This document shows positions 42,729-51,437 of a DNA stretch of 64,000 nt, piece by piece. The DNA is from Aquisalimonas sp. 2447 (GTDB lineage: Bacteria; Pseudomonadota; Gammaproteobacteria; Nitrococcales; Aquisalimonadaceae), in the NCBI RefSeq assembly GCF_012044895.1, contig NZ_CP050695.1, forward strand, positions 2,572,501-2,636,500. Direction: 5' to 3'. The notes under the pieces are model-generated. The model worked only from the letters and a program-made list of their open reading frames with translations. It was not told the DNA's origin and did no database searches. The translations under genes were made by a program, and so were the position numbers. Each line of letters begins with the position of its first letter. The first letter of the stretch is position 1.

Positions 42729-43910
42729 TCACTCCGGTTGCCGGGCGCTGTCGACAATCAAACGTCCGTATTCCCCTCCCCATTGCCAAGTACCAAAATG
42801 CCGCCATGCATACGCGGCGGCACGCTGCCCCACCTCATCCAATTGCTTCCAATTTTCTAAGCACCACTCCATCCTCTTGGCCCAGCTTTCCGGTTTGTCG
42901 ATCTTCAGAACCCACCCGGTCTCACCGTCTATGACACTTTCGGGCATACCTCCGGCCTCGCTTACTAGCACAGGCAACCCAATGGCCATCGCCTCCTGCA
43001 CGGTGTTGGGCACCCCCTCGTCGCGGGAAGGCATCACCAACAAGTCCGCACCCGCCATTAGTTCATGTATATCAGAACGCCACCCTAAAAACTCCACTTC
43101 CTCACCGATACCGGCAGCGTAGACTTTCTCCTTCAAGGCCTCGGCATAGCCCTGTTCAAATACTCCGCCCGCGAACTGCACTCGAATGGACGTATTCGGA
43201 CGTGCTTGCCGTAGTAAGACGACTGCGTCCACCAATAGCTGCTGATTTTTCCGCTCGCAGATTGTCCCAACTTGAAGGATTACGAACGGATCATCAAGCG
43301 TTCGCTTCCTCGCTTTTCGCTCCGTCCTGAAGGGTTCAATAAATTCCAGATCAATCCCTGGAACGATAGCGTGAAATTTGTGACGGTACCGTGTGGCTAA
43401 TTTTTCCCCAAAAATCGCATCGGGCGCAGCCGAATACTGGAATATCACGTTTTTGGCAGCCCAAAGTCCCAGTCGGTGCAACCAGCGTACGACACCCCGA
43501 GAAGGCAGCTCGTAATCCACGTCCCAGACCAGAGGTCGCCGGCTAAGCAGGGCGCCCAGTCCGGCAAAAGCAATGCCCTTGCTGCTACGAATCCAGACGA
43601 CATCCGCATGGTGGTTCCGAACCTTCCGCGCAATACCCAAATTCTGAGCTAACACGCTGAATAGCGCCTTCAGTCGGAACACAGGACTACCGCCGAACAA
43701 CGCACCATGCCGCTCGCGGAGCACCCCTACCAGCTCCACCGCCGACGTTTTCAGTCCTTGCGCTTCCGCTTGTATGAATAACTCACTGTCCCGCTGAGTC
43801 GCAATGCAAATCTCGATGCCTTGCTCCTGCAGGACAGAGGCCAGAGTCAGCAATCGCCGGGGCGCGCCCGTCAGCCCCCCCGGGGTGGGCATATAAGCGA
43901 GGACCCTCAT
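42729..43910 (-). CDS. Glycosyltransferase family 4 (GT-B)
   Basis: 393 residues. N-terminal PTPGGLTGAPRRLLTLASVL, central GVVRWLHRLGLWAAKNVIFQ, donor-site blocks VILQVGTICERKNQQLLVDA, VEFLGWRSDIHELMAGADLL, VMPSRDEGVPNTVQEAMAIG and LPVLVSEAGGMPESVIDGET. Start overlaps the wzy stop by ATGA. The gap of 121 bases to the kinase-like gene is the largest break in this part of the cluster. Confidence 0.92.
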   Translation of the reverse strand: MRVLAYMPTPGGLTGAPRRLLTLASVLQEQGIEICIATQRDSELFIQAEAQGLKTSAVELVGVLRERHGALFGGSPVFRLKALFSVLAQNLGIARKVRNHHADVVWIRSSKGIAFAGLGALLSRRPLVWDVDYELPSRGVVRWLHRLGLWAAKNVIFQYSAAPDAIFGEKLATRYRHKFHAIVPGIDLEFIEPFRTERKARKRTLDDPFVILQVGTICERKNQQLLVDAVVLLRQARPNTSIRVQFAGGVFEQGYAEALKEKVYAAGIGEEVEFLGWRSDIHELMAGADLLVMPSRDEGVPNTVQEAMAIGLPVLVSEAGGMPESVIDGETGWVLKIDKPESWAKRMEWCLENWKQLDEVGQRAAAYAWRHFGTWQWGGEYGRLIVDSARQPE

Positions 43911-45382
43911 TGGCGGCCTACCAGCCCAGCCGCACGTGGAACTGAGATTTTGCCCAGCCGAACCCGGTCAACCGTACGAATAAGAAGGTAAAAGCCGACC
44001 ACAGGAACGAATGCGTGGATTGAGTTATATATTTCGTTGCTGCCCGGCGCTAGTGTCACAATAGTGTACAGATAAATCGGGATAATCATGGGATGCTCGG
44101 AGTTACTTCGATATATTGATGCCACAAAACGCAACACTCCGCCGAAGACCACAAAGACCAGTACGACACCAGGATAGGAAAAGTTCCAGTAGGCCTCGCC
44201 CACTGGCCCAGTCGGAACACCACTTCGTGGGTTCCCGTAAATGTAAGTAGAATTCATTTTGCCGGCCGCATCCGGCGTGTCCCCCGGCCATAGCCTGCTG
44301 GGTATCACTACGAACGGAATGGAGAGATACGATTCCCCCAAAAGATGATCCACTCGGTCTGGCACGCTCCCGAGGACGGCCATTTGGCCACTATTGGTTG
44401 TGTTACGCGCTACCATCTCGTCATAGCCCGCTTTGGCACTGACCCATATATCGCCCTGCAACTCGACATCTTCCAGCGTGTCGACGCCACGCGTGGCAGC
44501 GCGGAACTCACCCAGCAACCCGATAAGAACGATCGCGATGCCGGCCGCCACCCACAGTGCCCTATATGGAATCCTCCGGTGCCGCAGGGCCCAGGTCAAA
44601 GCGACAAGAATGAACGGCCAAATCGCGCTGCTTCGCGAACCAGTAGCCGCGAACACGAGAAACGCGGATAGCAGGGCCACTACCCAGAACAGCGGATACT
44701 TGGCCGCACCGCGGTCGAAGGCCAGCCACACGACCGGTACGATCGTTCCTACACCCGCCAAGTAGTTCCAATGTCGCCCAATTTCCGCCGCGATGCGCTG
44801 ATCCGAGCCGATACCCCGCTGGAGCAGCAACTCCCCTAAGCTGCCTGCCTCCATGGAGAGGATTGCCACAGCCACCGTAGGAAGTACCATCCACAAGACG
44901 ACCGCACCTACCAAACGCTTTGGCGGTGCGGGCTGTCTAAGTCGAGGCACCTGAATTTCTCGAGACAAGAAATACCCAACGTACAGAGCGACCAGCGCTA
45001 GCGCTTCAAGGAGAAACGACTTTGCCGCTATGAGTTCCAACTCAGTCCGACCCATACCCGGCAATGCTAGGTGAAACTCTAGACCGGTTGCGCCCAAGAC
45101 AGCATCCCCGGTGAGCAGAGACCGCAACCCGGTCCAAGTCGCGTAAAAGAACAGCGGATGGAAGAGCCCGGGAGCGCGCAAAAAAGCCCGGAAAAGGGGC
45201 AGTGCCAGCACCCCCACATAGGCAAGGAAAGAACCATACAACAACGGATGGGAACCAGTCTCACTCCCAAACGAGATAATACCGCTGAGCACCACAATCA
45301 GCAGCAGTCCACCAATCAGTACGATGCGCTCCAGCGGTAGTAGCGCCAGATAAGGACTGTCCGGCCGGGCTCCCCGGATCAC
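43907..45382 (-). CDS. wzy: O-antigen/oligosaccharide repeat-unit polymerase (Wzy-like)
   Basis: 491 residues with about 11-12 hydrophobic segments, a large periplasmic loop between about residues 300 and 400 (DVELQGDIWVSAKAGYDEMV, IPSRLWPGDTPDAAGKMNST, YIYGNPRSGVPTGPVGEAYW) and FAATGSRSSAIWPFILVALT, all typical of the Wzy/oligosaccharide repeat-unit polymerase family. Polymerises lipid-linked repeats in the periplasm. Overlaps both neighbours by ATGA. Confidence 0.87.
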   Translation of the reverse strand: MIRGARPDSPYLALLPLERIVLIGGLLLIVVLSGIISFGSETGSHPLLYGSFLAYVGVLALPLFRAFLRAPGLFHPLFFYATWTGLRSLLTGDAVLGATGLEFHLALPGMGRTELELIAAKSFLLEALALVALYVGYFLSREIQVPRLRQPAPPKRLVGAVVLWMVLPTVAVAILSMEAGSLGELLLQRGIGSDQRIAAEIGRHWNYLAGVGTIVPVVWLAFDRGAAKYPLFWVVALLSAFLVFAATGSRSSAIWPFILVALTWALRHRRIPYRALWVAAGIAIVLIGLLGEFRAATRGVDTLEDVELQGDIWVSAKAGYDEMVARNTTNSGQMAVLGSVPDRVDHLLGESYLSIPFVVIPSRLWPGDTPDAAGKMNSTYIYGNPRSGVPTGPVGEAYWNFSYPGVVLVFVVFGGVLRFVASIYRSNSEHPMIIPIYLYTIVTLAPGSNEIYNSIHAFVPVVGFYLLIRTVDRVRLGKISVPRAAGLVGRQ

Positions 45383-46287
45383 GGGTGCAGTTTCTCCTCC
45401 AAACCTTGCGGATGCGCGTTTGTATCCGACTCTGCCGCTTCCGCGACAAATTGCTCGCGAAGAGATCGCTCATCCGCAAACGCCGCCTCCAGTTCCGCGC
45501 GAAATTCAGGCGAAAACGTTTCCTTCGCCTGGGCCCTTTCATTCAGCCGACCGAGACCGAATCCCTGGTTGATACCCAGCGCGACACGCGCGCGCCCACC
45601 CAGCCGAAGCGCTTTTTGCACCAAACGGCTCCGGTGGCCCCTGGCCTCGTTCGCCGGTGGGAAATGCTCGCGGCCGTCATCGTCCACGACAAGATGCCCC
45701 AGCACCCGCCGATACTCCCGCGCCGGATCCTCCTGCATCCATTCCAGCGGCACGTGCAACACACGCTCCGCCGATACCTGCTCATACAGCCTCTGCACCA
45801 GCGACCCAAGGCTGCAGGCCGCAAAATACTGCAGAAAAGCAGGCTCGGTACAGTCCCTGGGCACATGCTGCCCGGCCGCCCGTTCCTGCTGCAGCCGCCA
45901 GGCCGCCTCGAACGTCGGCTGATCCTCGTGCAGTACGCGCAGGTTGTGGTGGTAGAGCGAATGTGCCATCGCCACCGGGTCCCGCGTCATCACGACATAT
46001 CGGGCACTCGGGTGTTCCCGTTCGATATTCGCAACCGCCTCCTGCGAAAACAGATACCAGGTCGATGCCTCTCCGATTGCCCTATGCGCTTCAGTCACCC
46101 CATCAAAGAGCCCGGCGTAACGCTCCGCGGATTGAAGAGTCCGATTGGCGAGGTCGGCGCTGTAGTAGTGCGGCTCCTTGATGGGCGACATGAACACCTG
46201 CGGGTGCTGCTCCAACCAGCGTGCAAGAGAAGTCGTACCGCACTTGGGTGCGCCCAGGATGAAGAAATTCGGTGCCTTGCCACTCAC
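45379..46287 (-). CDS. Sulfotransferase
   Basis: 302 residues from GTG 46287, which overlaps the GT2 stop (GTGA). The PAPS 5'-phosphosulfate loop is FILGAPKCGTTSLARWLEQH, the 3'-phosphate site is RYVVMTRDPVAMAHSLYHHN. Uses PAPS to sulfate a sugar hydroxyl. The last ~100 residues are charged. Within the cluster it probably sulfates the repeat unit, giving a highly acidic polysaccharide. Confidence 0.92.
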   Translation of the reverse strand: MSGKAPNFFILGAPKCGTTSLARWLEQHPQVFMSPIKEPHYYSADLANRTLQSAERYAGLFDGVTEAHRAIGEASTWYLFSQEAVANIEREHPSARYVVMTRDPVAMAHSLYHHNLRVLHEDQPTFEAAWRLQQERAAGQHVPRDCTEPAFLQYFAACSLGSLVQRLYEQVSAERVLHVPLEWMQEDPAREYRRVLGHLVVDDDGREHFPPANEARGHRSRLVQKALRLGGRARVALGINQGFGLGRLNERAQAKETFSPEFRAELEAAFADERSLREQFVAEAAESDTNAHPQGLEEKLHP

Positions 46288-47180
46288 TGACCAACCCTCG
46301 CGGCTTTGATCGCCTTCCGCGCCCGGGATGGAACCAACCATGGCGTGACCATGCGAACCAGGTTCCTTCCGTTGAACCCTCGCTGGCGCGCCACTTCTAC
46401 CACTATCCACGGAAGCGCGCTCAGTTTGCGGTCGTGAGCGGCCTTACGCGACAGTATGTTCGCCACGAAGGCAGCCCGAGCCCCAGGTGTCATCAGCTGC
46501 TTGTGCCCGTCATACCACCCCCGGCTGAAGGAGGATCCGCCCGGGCGGCTCAGACCCTCGCCCGGTGCGAGATGACGCTCGCAGACCTCCTCTGGAGCCA
46601 CTACCACCCCCAGCTCCTGCCCCGCCTGCAGCATCCAGCTCCAGTCCTCGTGGCGTTCTTGCTCCACGTCGAACGGATACTCTTCGAAGGCCCAGCGAGG
46701 CGCCATCAACGTCGACGTGTGCGCGCCGCCATATCCGCAAAACAACAGCTCGGACACCGACACTCCGGAAGGCACCGCGCCGGAGGGTCGCACGTGACGA
46801 CGCGCTCCGTTGGCGTAGACCACCTCGACTCCGGCCAGAATCGCCTCTTCTAGGCCACTGCGTTCCAGTGCAGCGAATTGCGCCTCCAGTTTGCCCGGCA
46901 GCCAGACATCATCGTCATCCAGCAGTGCGATCCAGTCCCCGCGGGCCTGCTGCACGCCGAAATTCCGTGTCGCCGAAGCATTCCTGCGCCGCGGCGCCTC
47001 GACAAACCGCACGCGATTATCCCCCAGCTCTGCCAGCAAACGCCCCTTTTCCGGATCCGGGCCGTCGTTGGAGACAATCACCTCCACTGGCGCCAGCGTC
47101 TGGGCGAGCGCGCTGCGCACCGCACGCTGAACTTCTTGATGCCGCTCATGGCTCGGGATGACGACACTGACACGATTCAT
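46284..47180 (-). CDS. Glycosyltransferase family 2 (GT-A)
   Basis: 298 residues. VSVVIPSHERHQEVQRAVRS, VEVIVSNDGPDPEKGRLLAE and GDWIALLDDDDVWLPGKLEA (DxD metal site) are the GT2 core. The C-terminal part has GGAHTSTLMAPRWAFEEYPF and DWSWMLQAGQELGV. Overlaps the pyruvyltransferase stop and the sulfotransferase start. Confidence 0.93.
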   Translation of the reverse strand: MNRVSVVIPSHERHQEVQRAVRSALAQTLAPVEVIVSNDGPDPEKGRLLAELGDNRVRFVEAPRRRNASATRNFGVQQARGDWIALLDDDDVWLPGKLEAQFAALERSGLEEAILAGVEVVYANGARRHVRPSGAVPSGVSVSELLFCGYGGAHTSTLMAPRWAFEEYPFDVEQERHEDWSWMLQAGQELGVVVAPEEVCERHLAPGEGLSRPGGSSFSRGWYDGHKQLMTPGARAAFVANILSRKAAHDRKLSALPWIVVEVARQRGFNGRNLVRMVTPWLVPSRARKAIKAARVGQ

Positions 47181-48433
47181 TCAGCCTGCCCATTCGTACC
47201 GCTGGATCGATCAGCCTCTTGCGCACCCGAACGCGGCCGCACCAGCTCACGCAAAGATTCCCCCGCCCCTTCCGCATCCACTCGCAATTTCTCCCTAACA
47301 CTCTCTCCTGCCACCGCCTCATTGGCCTCCAATACCTCATTTATCCGAGCCACCAGCCCCGCCGACTCCAGTTGGCGATAATCCACCACGAAGCGATCAT
47401 GACCGAAGACCATTTCGTTGATACCAGTCGCCTTGACGCTGTACCCAATGGAAATCACCGGAACCCCCATGGACATCGCGGCAATCGTTGCATGGGTCCG
47501 CGCGCCCATGAACACCCGACACCGCCGAATCAGACCCTTAATCTGCGCGGCATTGATTTCATCGGTGACCGCCACGTTGGCTACCCCTTCCGAATCAAGC
47601 CCACTCTTTACCTTAGCGAGTGCCTTCCGGTCATCATTCGGACCTTGATATGACATCACATGAGGAAGCAGAAGCACCGTGAAACCGTGTTGCTCATGAG
47701 CCGCCTTCAGAGCCAACACCAACTCACGGATAAAAGACTCCGCTCGGTCTCCGAGCTTTCCCAGGATCAACGGACTGAGATTCACGCCGATGCAGTCCTC
47801 CTCCCCGAGTTCGAAGAGACCTTCCGTCTGCGGCACCAACGCAAACGCAGGGTCCGAAAACCTCCTGAGCCGACTTACACCCAGCGCCTCCTTGCAGTAA
47901 CTTTCGCTCCTCGCCTCACGCACATGGATCATTGAGTATCGACGCATGTGGCGCGCCATGAACTCTTCGTACCCCTTGCTCCGCTCAAAAGGTCCAACAG
48001 ACGCTCCCCACAAGACAACGGGCAGTCCCTGATCCATCGCATACCGATCCAACATAACCGGCATGAATGGAAGAGAATAATCCTCGGAATAATTATCCCC
48101 ACCAACAGCCAGAACCGCATCACAATCGTCAATCAGACGACGTGCATCCGCCGGTGGCCGAAGAGGCGGATAGCGGTTGTTCAGCCAATCCAGGCGTTTG
48201 CGAGCCTTACCGAACACTCTCATGGGGACCGACTGCCTCAAACAATCACTAAACGTAACCCCATACCCTTCCGCTTCCGGCCAGAGCGCTCGATCCCGTT
48301 CGATATTCGTGCTAGGAACCACAAATTCGGCGCCAGGAATCGCTTTCCGAACAATATCCACGGTAGAACGAACAATCGCCTCGCATCCCCGGTTGCCAAA
48401 ATCCCTATGCCCTGATAGAAAAATCTTCGTCAT
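47177..48433 (-). CDS. Polysaccharide pyruvyltransferase family protein
   Basis: 418 residues. HRDFGNRGCEAIVRSTVDIV at the N-terminus, AVLAVGGDNYSEDYSLPFMP, VVLWGASVGPFERSKGYEEF, RRCRVFMGARTHATIAAMSM and GVPVISIGYSVKATGINEMV match the CsaB/WcaK family. Adds ketal-linked pyruvate from PEP to a sugar residue. The 112-base gap upstream separates it from the phosphodiesterase-like gene. Confidence 0.9.
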   Translation of the reverse strand: MTKIFLSGHRDFGNRGCEAIVRSTVDIVRKAIPGAEFVVPSTNIERDRALWPEAEGYGVTFSDCLRQSVPMRVFGKARKRLDWLNNRYPPLRPPADARRLIDDCDAVLAVGGDNYSEDYSLPFMPVMLDRYAMDQGLPVVLWGASVGPFERSKGYEEFMARHMRRYSMIHVREARSESYCKEALGVSRLRRFSDPAFALVPQTEGLFELGEEDCIGVNLSPLILGKLGDRAESFIRELVLALKAAHEQHGFTVLLLPHVMSYQGPNDDRKALAKVKSGLDSEGVANVAVTDEINAAQIKGLIRRCRVFMGARTHATIAAMSMGVPVISIGYSVKATGINEMVFGHDRFVVDYRQLESAGLVARINEVLEANEAVAGESVREKLRVDAEGAGESLRELVRPRSGAQEADRSSGTNGQAE

Positions 48434-48545
48434 TCTTGCGAACCTACTCTCTACGCCCTAATTATCAGGGGTCTGACCTTTAGATCCCCCGCGCCCACCT
48501 TGGTGCGGCCACGGAATTCATACCACCACCAAACGAGCTGGACGC

Positions 48546-50006
48546 TCATTCGAATCGAGCCAAAACATGATCGTAAATCAAACGGAGATCCTTGCGCCCT
48601 GCCGATGGCGCGACACACCATTGTCCGCCGCATACGACCGCAAGCGGATAGTGCCCCTTAACGCTCACGCGCTCTCCCTTGGTGCGAATCGTTCGCAAAT
48701 CAATAGGCTCATCCCGATACTCAAACTCCGACACAAAATCTGCCTTTTCGGTAGAGGGTGTATATCCCTCGGGAAGCCGCACATATAAGTCGGGATATGC
48801 ATCACGGAACTCCCCATCCGGCACCTCCGGTATTTGCGCCCACATACCATGCTCTTTCGCAACCGGATGCTCATTAAACGCATGGAGCAACTGCGATGCC
48901 AACTGCGGTTTTTCCGATACCGCAACCGGCCCTCCAAATCGATGCTCATCATTGAGGAATATCCCGTGACTCGCCTGATGGTGCGTAATCATGAAGGCCT
49001 TGCTTTTCCCTGGATCGAACCGCGTAACGGACCTGACCCCTTTCGCAATCGAAGTATTTTTCTTTACTCGGCGCACCCATGACGACGGAAGCCTTCTACG
49101 CAACTTTTTTAAAGCCGAGATGACCCCGCTGCGCCCTGCCGCTAATCTCTGATAACCCTTTTCCTTCAGAGCCGCATTAAAGTTGACCGAGTGAGTTCGT
49201 GCGGCAGTGCTGTGGTCCGAGACAAGAATCAACTCGCTGGAAGGGAACTCATCCCGCAGCTTTCTCGCCGCCTCATCAATCTTCCTGTAATATCGCTTTC
49301 CTGCTTCAATCAATTCCTCGTTGTAAATTTGTCCTCGCTGTTTTCGGTCCAGCTCCGGAAGAAGGAACGATTCCGCCATCACCATGGAGCGATTCGCCAC
49401 GAAACCGAGATCCACATCAAATTTGCGCGACAGGTCCGAAAACGCTGTACATCTGAGAGCGTCCATTTGGGCCAGACGCTGGAAAAAGCCCTCCGGTTCA
49501 TAGAGAGCCTTGTCATCAAGCAAGGACCCTAGCCGCTCGTCCACAATGTATCCCATGGCATCCAGCGTGGCCTTCACTGAATGGGGATAGACTTGCTCCT
49601 CGGCGACAACCTGTTGCACGCCCCGTCCTCCGCCGCCGCCAGAGACGAAGAAACCGTCAACGGTTGGTGCCGGATTCGTAGTCGGGACATTCATTACACC
49701 GACTCGGTAGCCCCGCTTATTCAGCTGCTGCCATATCGGCTTCACACGTTCGCCCAGGCCCGGAATCCCTGGGAGGCTGCACTTGTCTGTCCACCGGTAG
49801 CTGCCATCGAGCTCAGGTCGCTCATAGAGAGCTCCCGTTTCCGTTCCGTGCCGACCGGTAAAAATCTCGACCCATCCACGACTGATGATATCCTCCTCAA
49901 GGTCAAGAGTCTCACCATGAGCGATCAGGGACTCTAGGAATGGTGTCCACCCCCGTTTAAACGTCTCACGCTGGACACCATCCATACCGATCATCAATGT
50001 CTTCAT
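48546..50006 (-). CDS. Alkaline phosphatase/phosphodiesterase superfamily protein
   Basis: 486 residues. MIGMDGVQRETFKRGWTPFL (first metal Asp and the Thr nucleophile region), VGVMNVPTTNPAPTVDGFFV, LILVSDHSTAARTHSVNFNA (Asp-His metal pair) and ITHHQASHGIFLNDEHRFGG (His ligand) fit the type I phosphodiesterase/nucleotide pyrophosphatase family. No signal peptide seen, so probably cytosolic. In polysaccharide clusters such proteins are found without known role; they may transfer or remove phosphate-linked groups. Confidence 0.85.
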   Translation of the reverse strand: MKTLMIGMDGVQRETFKRGWTPFLESLIAHGETLDLEEDIISRGWVEIFTGRHGTETGALYERPELDGSYRWTDKCSLPGIPGLGERVKPIWQQLNKRGYRVGVMNVPTTNPAPTVDGFFVSGGGGGRGVQQVVAEEQVYPHSVKATLDAMGYIVDERLGSLLDDKALYEPEGFFQRLAQMDALRCTAFSDLSRKFDVDLGFVANRSMVMAESFLLPELDRKQRGQIYNEELIEAGKRYYRKIDEAARKLRDEFPSSELILVSDHSTAARTHSVNFNAALKEKGYQRLAAGRSGVISALKKLRRRLPSSWVRRVKKNTSIAKGVRSVTRFDPGKSKAFMITHHQASHGIFLNDEHRFGGPVAVSEKPQLASQLLHAFNEHPVAKEHGMWAQIPEVPDGEFRDAYPDLYVRLPEGYTPSTEKADFVSEFEYRDEPIDLRTIRTKGERVSVKGHYPLAVVCGGQWCVAPSAGRKDLRLIYDHVLARFE

Positions 50007-50078
50007 ATCAAGCGCTCTCTATTCATGCGCCCCCATACCGGGGCTTTGCGGTGATTTCGGAAAGGCGCGGGGTATGCG

Positions 50079-51437
50079 TCACCGGGAGCCCGCGATGGCT
50101 GTGCTTTTGATTCCAAGGCGTTTCCAGACCAGACGCCAAAGGAACACGTTCCAAGTGGCAAAGGTCATTGCAGTAGCGAGTGCGGCGCCCTCGATGCCAA
50201 AGAGCGGGATTAACAGGAGATTCAATGCCACATTAAGAGCGAGGGCCATGAGCATCCCGCGCATAGTGTCCCGCTCATGTCCGGTCATGTTCAGCAAAGC
50301 CCCGACGGAGCCCATGCCTGCATTGACCAGTTGCCCGAGGGCCAGTATCGCAAGCGCGACGTGAGCGGACGTGTAGCCCTCGCCGAAAGCGAGGACCAAG
50401 ACCCATTCACCGAAAAATACAAAAAGGACAACCGGAGGCAGGGCTAGCAGAAGTATCACTCGTGCGCTGTTGGTCACCATGCGCTGCAGGGCTTCTCGAT
50501 TGCCTTGCTGATGCAGACGGGAGATATGCGGGTGAAGCACCATGTTGATGGCCGTCAAGCCGAATATCACCAGGTTTCCGAGCTGGATTACCACTCGATA
50601 AAGGCCGACCTCCTCGTCGCTACGCAGTAAGCCCAGGAACAGCACATCGACATGGCTGTTGAGAACTTGCACGCCACTGATGAGCGCGAGCGGCAGGACG
50701 GCTCGCTGCCATTCCCGTCCCTCGGTCCGGAGGGTGGGCTCATGAACCACTCCCTCGGGTCGCGCGCGCCACAGGAGCCACGCACCCATGATGAAGGCAA
50801 CGGCAGCCGCCGCCACATAGAGCCCCAATGCCGTATTGGCGGTGAAATCGTAGCCAGCCCCGACACCCCAGGTCAGGAAGCCCAGAGCGAGCAGGATCAG
50901 GACCGCCGTACGAATGACCTTCTCCGGCAACTGGCCGAGCACGACCCGGCGCAATCCGCGGAGGGCGGCCCCCCGGATGTTTCCCAGGGCGATCAGCGGA
51001 ATCAGAGGCAGAGCGATGATCAGGGCCTGATACCGCGCTTCACTGAGATTTTGCCCCGCAAAGTACAACCCAGCACCGACGAGGAGCAACAGGACGAGTG
51101 AGGTTACGGCAACATACCGAGTCGCCCAGCGCCAGATGCCGCGCATCAGGGCCCAATCCTGACTCGCGCCGGCCTTGGCGGTTTCCCGAACGACCAGGTG
51201 CGGCAACCCGACCTGCGCGGGGATTGCGATCAGAGTGACCAGCGTAAGAACAAATCCATAAACGCCATACTGCTCGGGGCCAAGAGTGCGCGCCAGAATA
51301 ACCGCGAGCACAAATCCCAAGAGCACGCTGGCCAGCTTTACGGATAACGAACCTACGCCGCCCCGTAAAAGTTGTGCCCGCAGGCCATTGCCGCTCGTCA
51401 GGCGGTGAATACGCTGTGCCCACGAGGCGGCGTTCAT
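50079..51437 (-). CDS. wzx: Wzx-type polysaccharide flippase
   Basis: 452 residues from ATG 51437 (MNAASWAQRIHRL). About 12-14 membrane helices, with LLRGGVGSLSVKLASVLLGF, LARTLGPEQYGVYGFVLTLV and NSHVDVLFLGLLRSDEEVGL typical of the MATE-like Wzx family. Moves undecaprenyl-linked repeat units to the periplasm. The start overlaps the stop of the OLD-family gene (ATGA). Confidence 0.92.
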   Translation of the reverse strand: MNAASWAQRIHRLTSGNGLRAQLLRGGVGSLSVKLASVLLGFVLAVILARTLGPEQYGVYGFVLTLVTLIAIPAQVGLPHLVVRETAKAGASQDWALMRGIWRWATRYVAVTSLVLLLLVGAGLYFAGQNLSEARYQALIIALPLIPLIALGNIRGAALRGLRRVVLGQLPEKVIRTAVLILLALGFLTWGVGAGYDFTANTALGLYVAAAAVAFIMGAWLLWRARPEGVVHEPTLRTEGREWQRAVLPLALISGVQVLNSHVDVLFLGLLRSDEEVGLYRVVIQLGNLVIFGLTAINMVLHPHISRLHQQGNREALQRMVTNSARVILLLALPPVVLFVFFGEWVLVLAFGEGYTSAHVALAILALGQLVNAGMGSVGALLNMTGHERDTMRGMLMALALNVALNLLLIPLFGIEGAALATAMTFATWNVFLWRLVWKRLGIKSTAIAGSR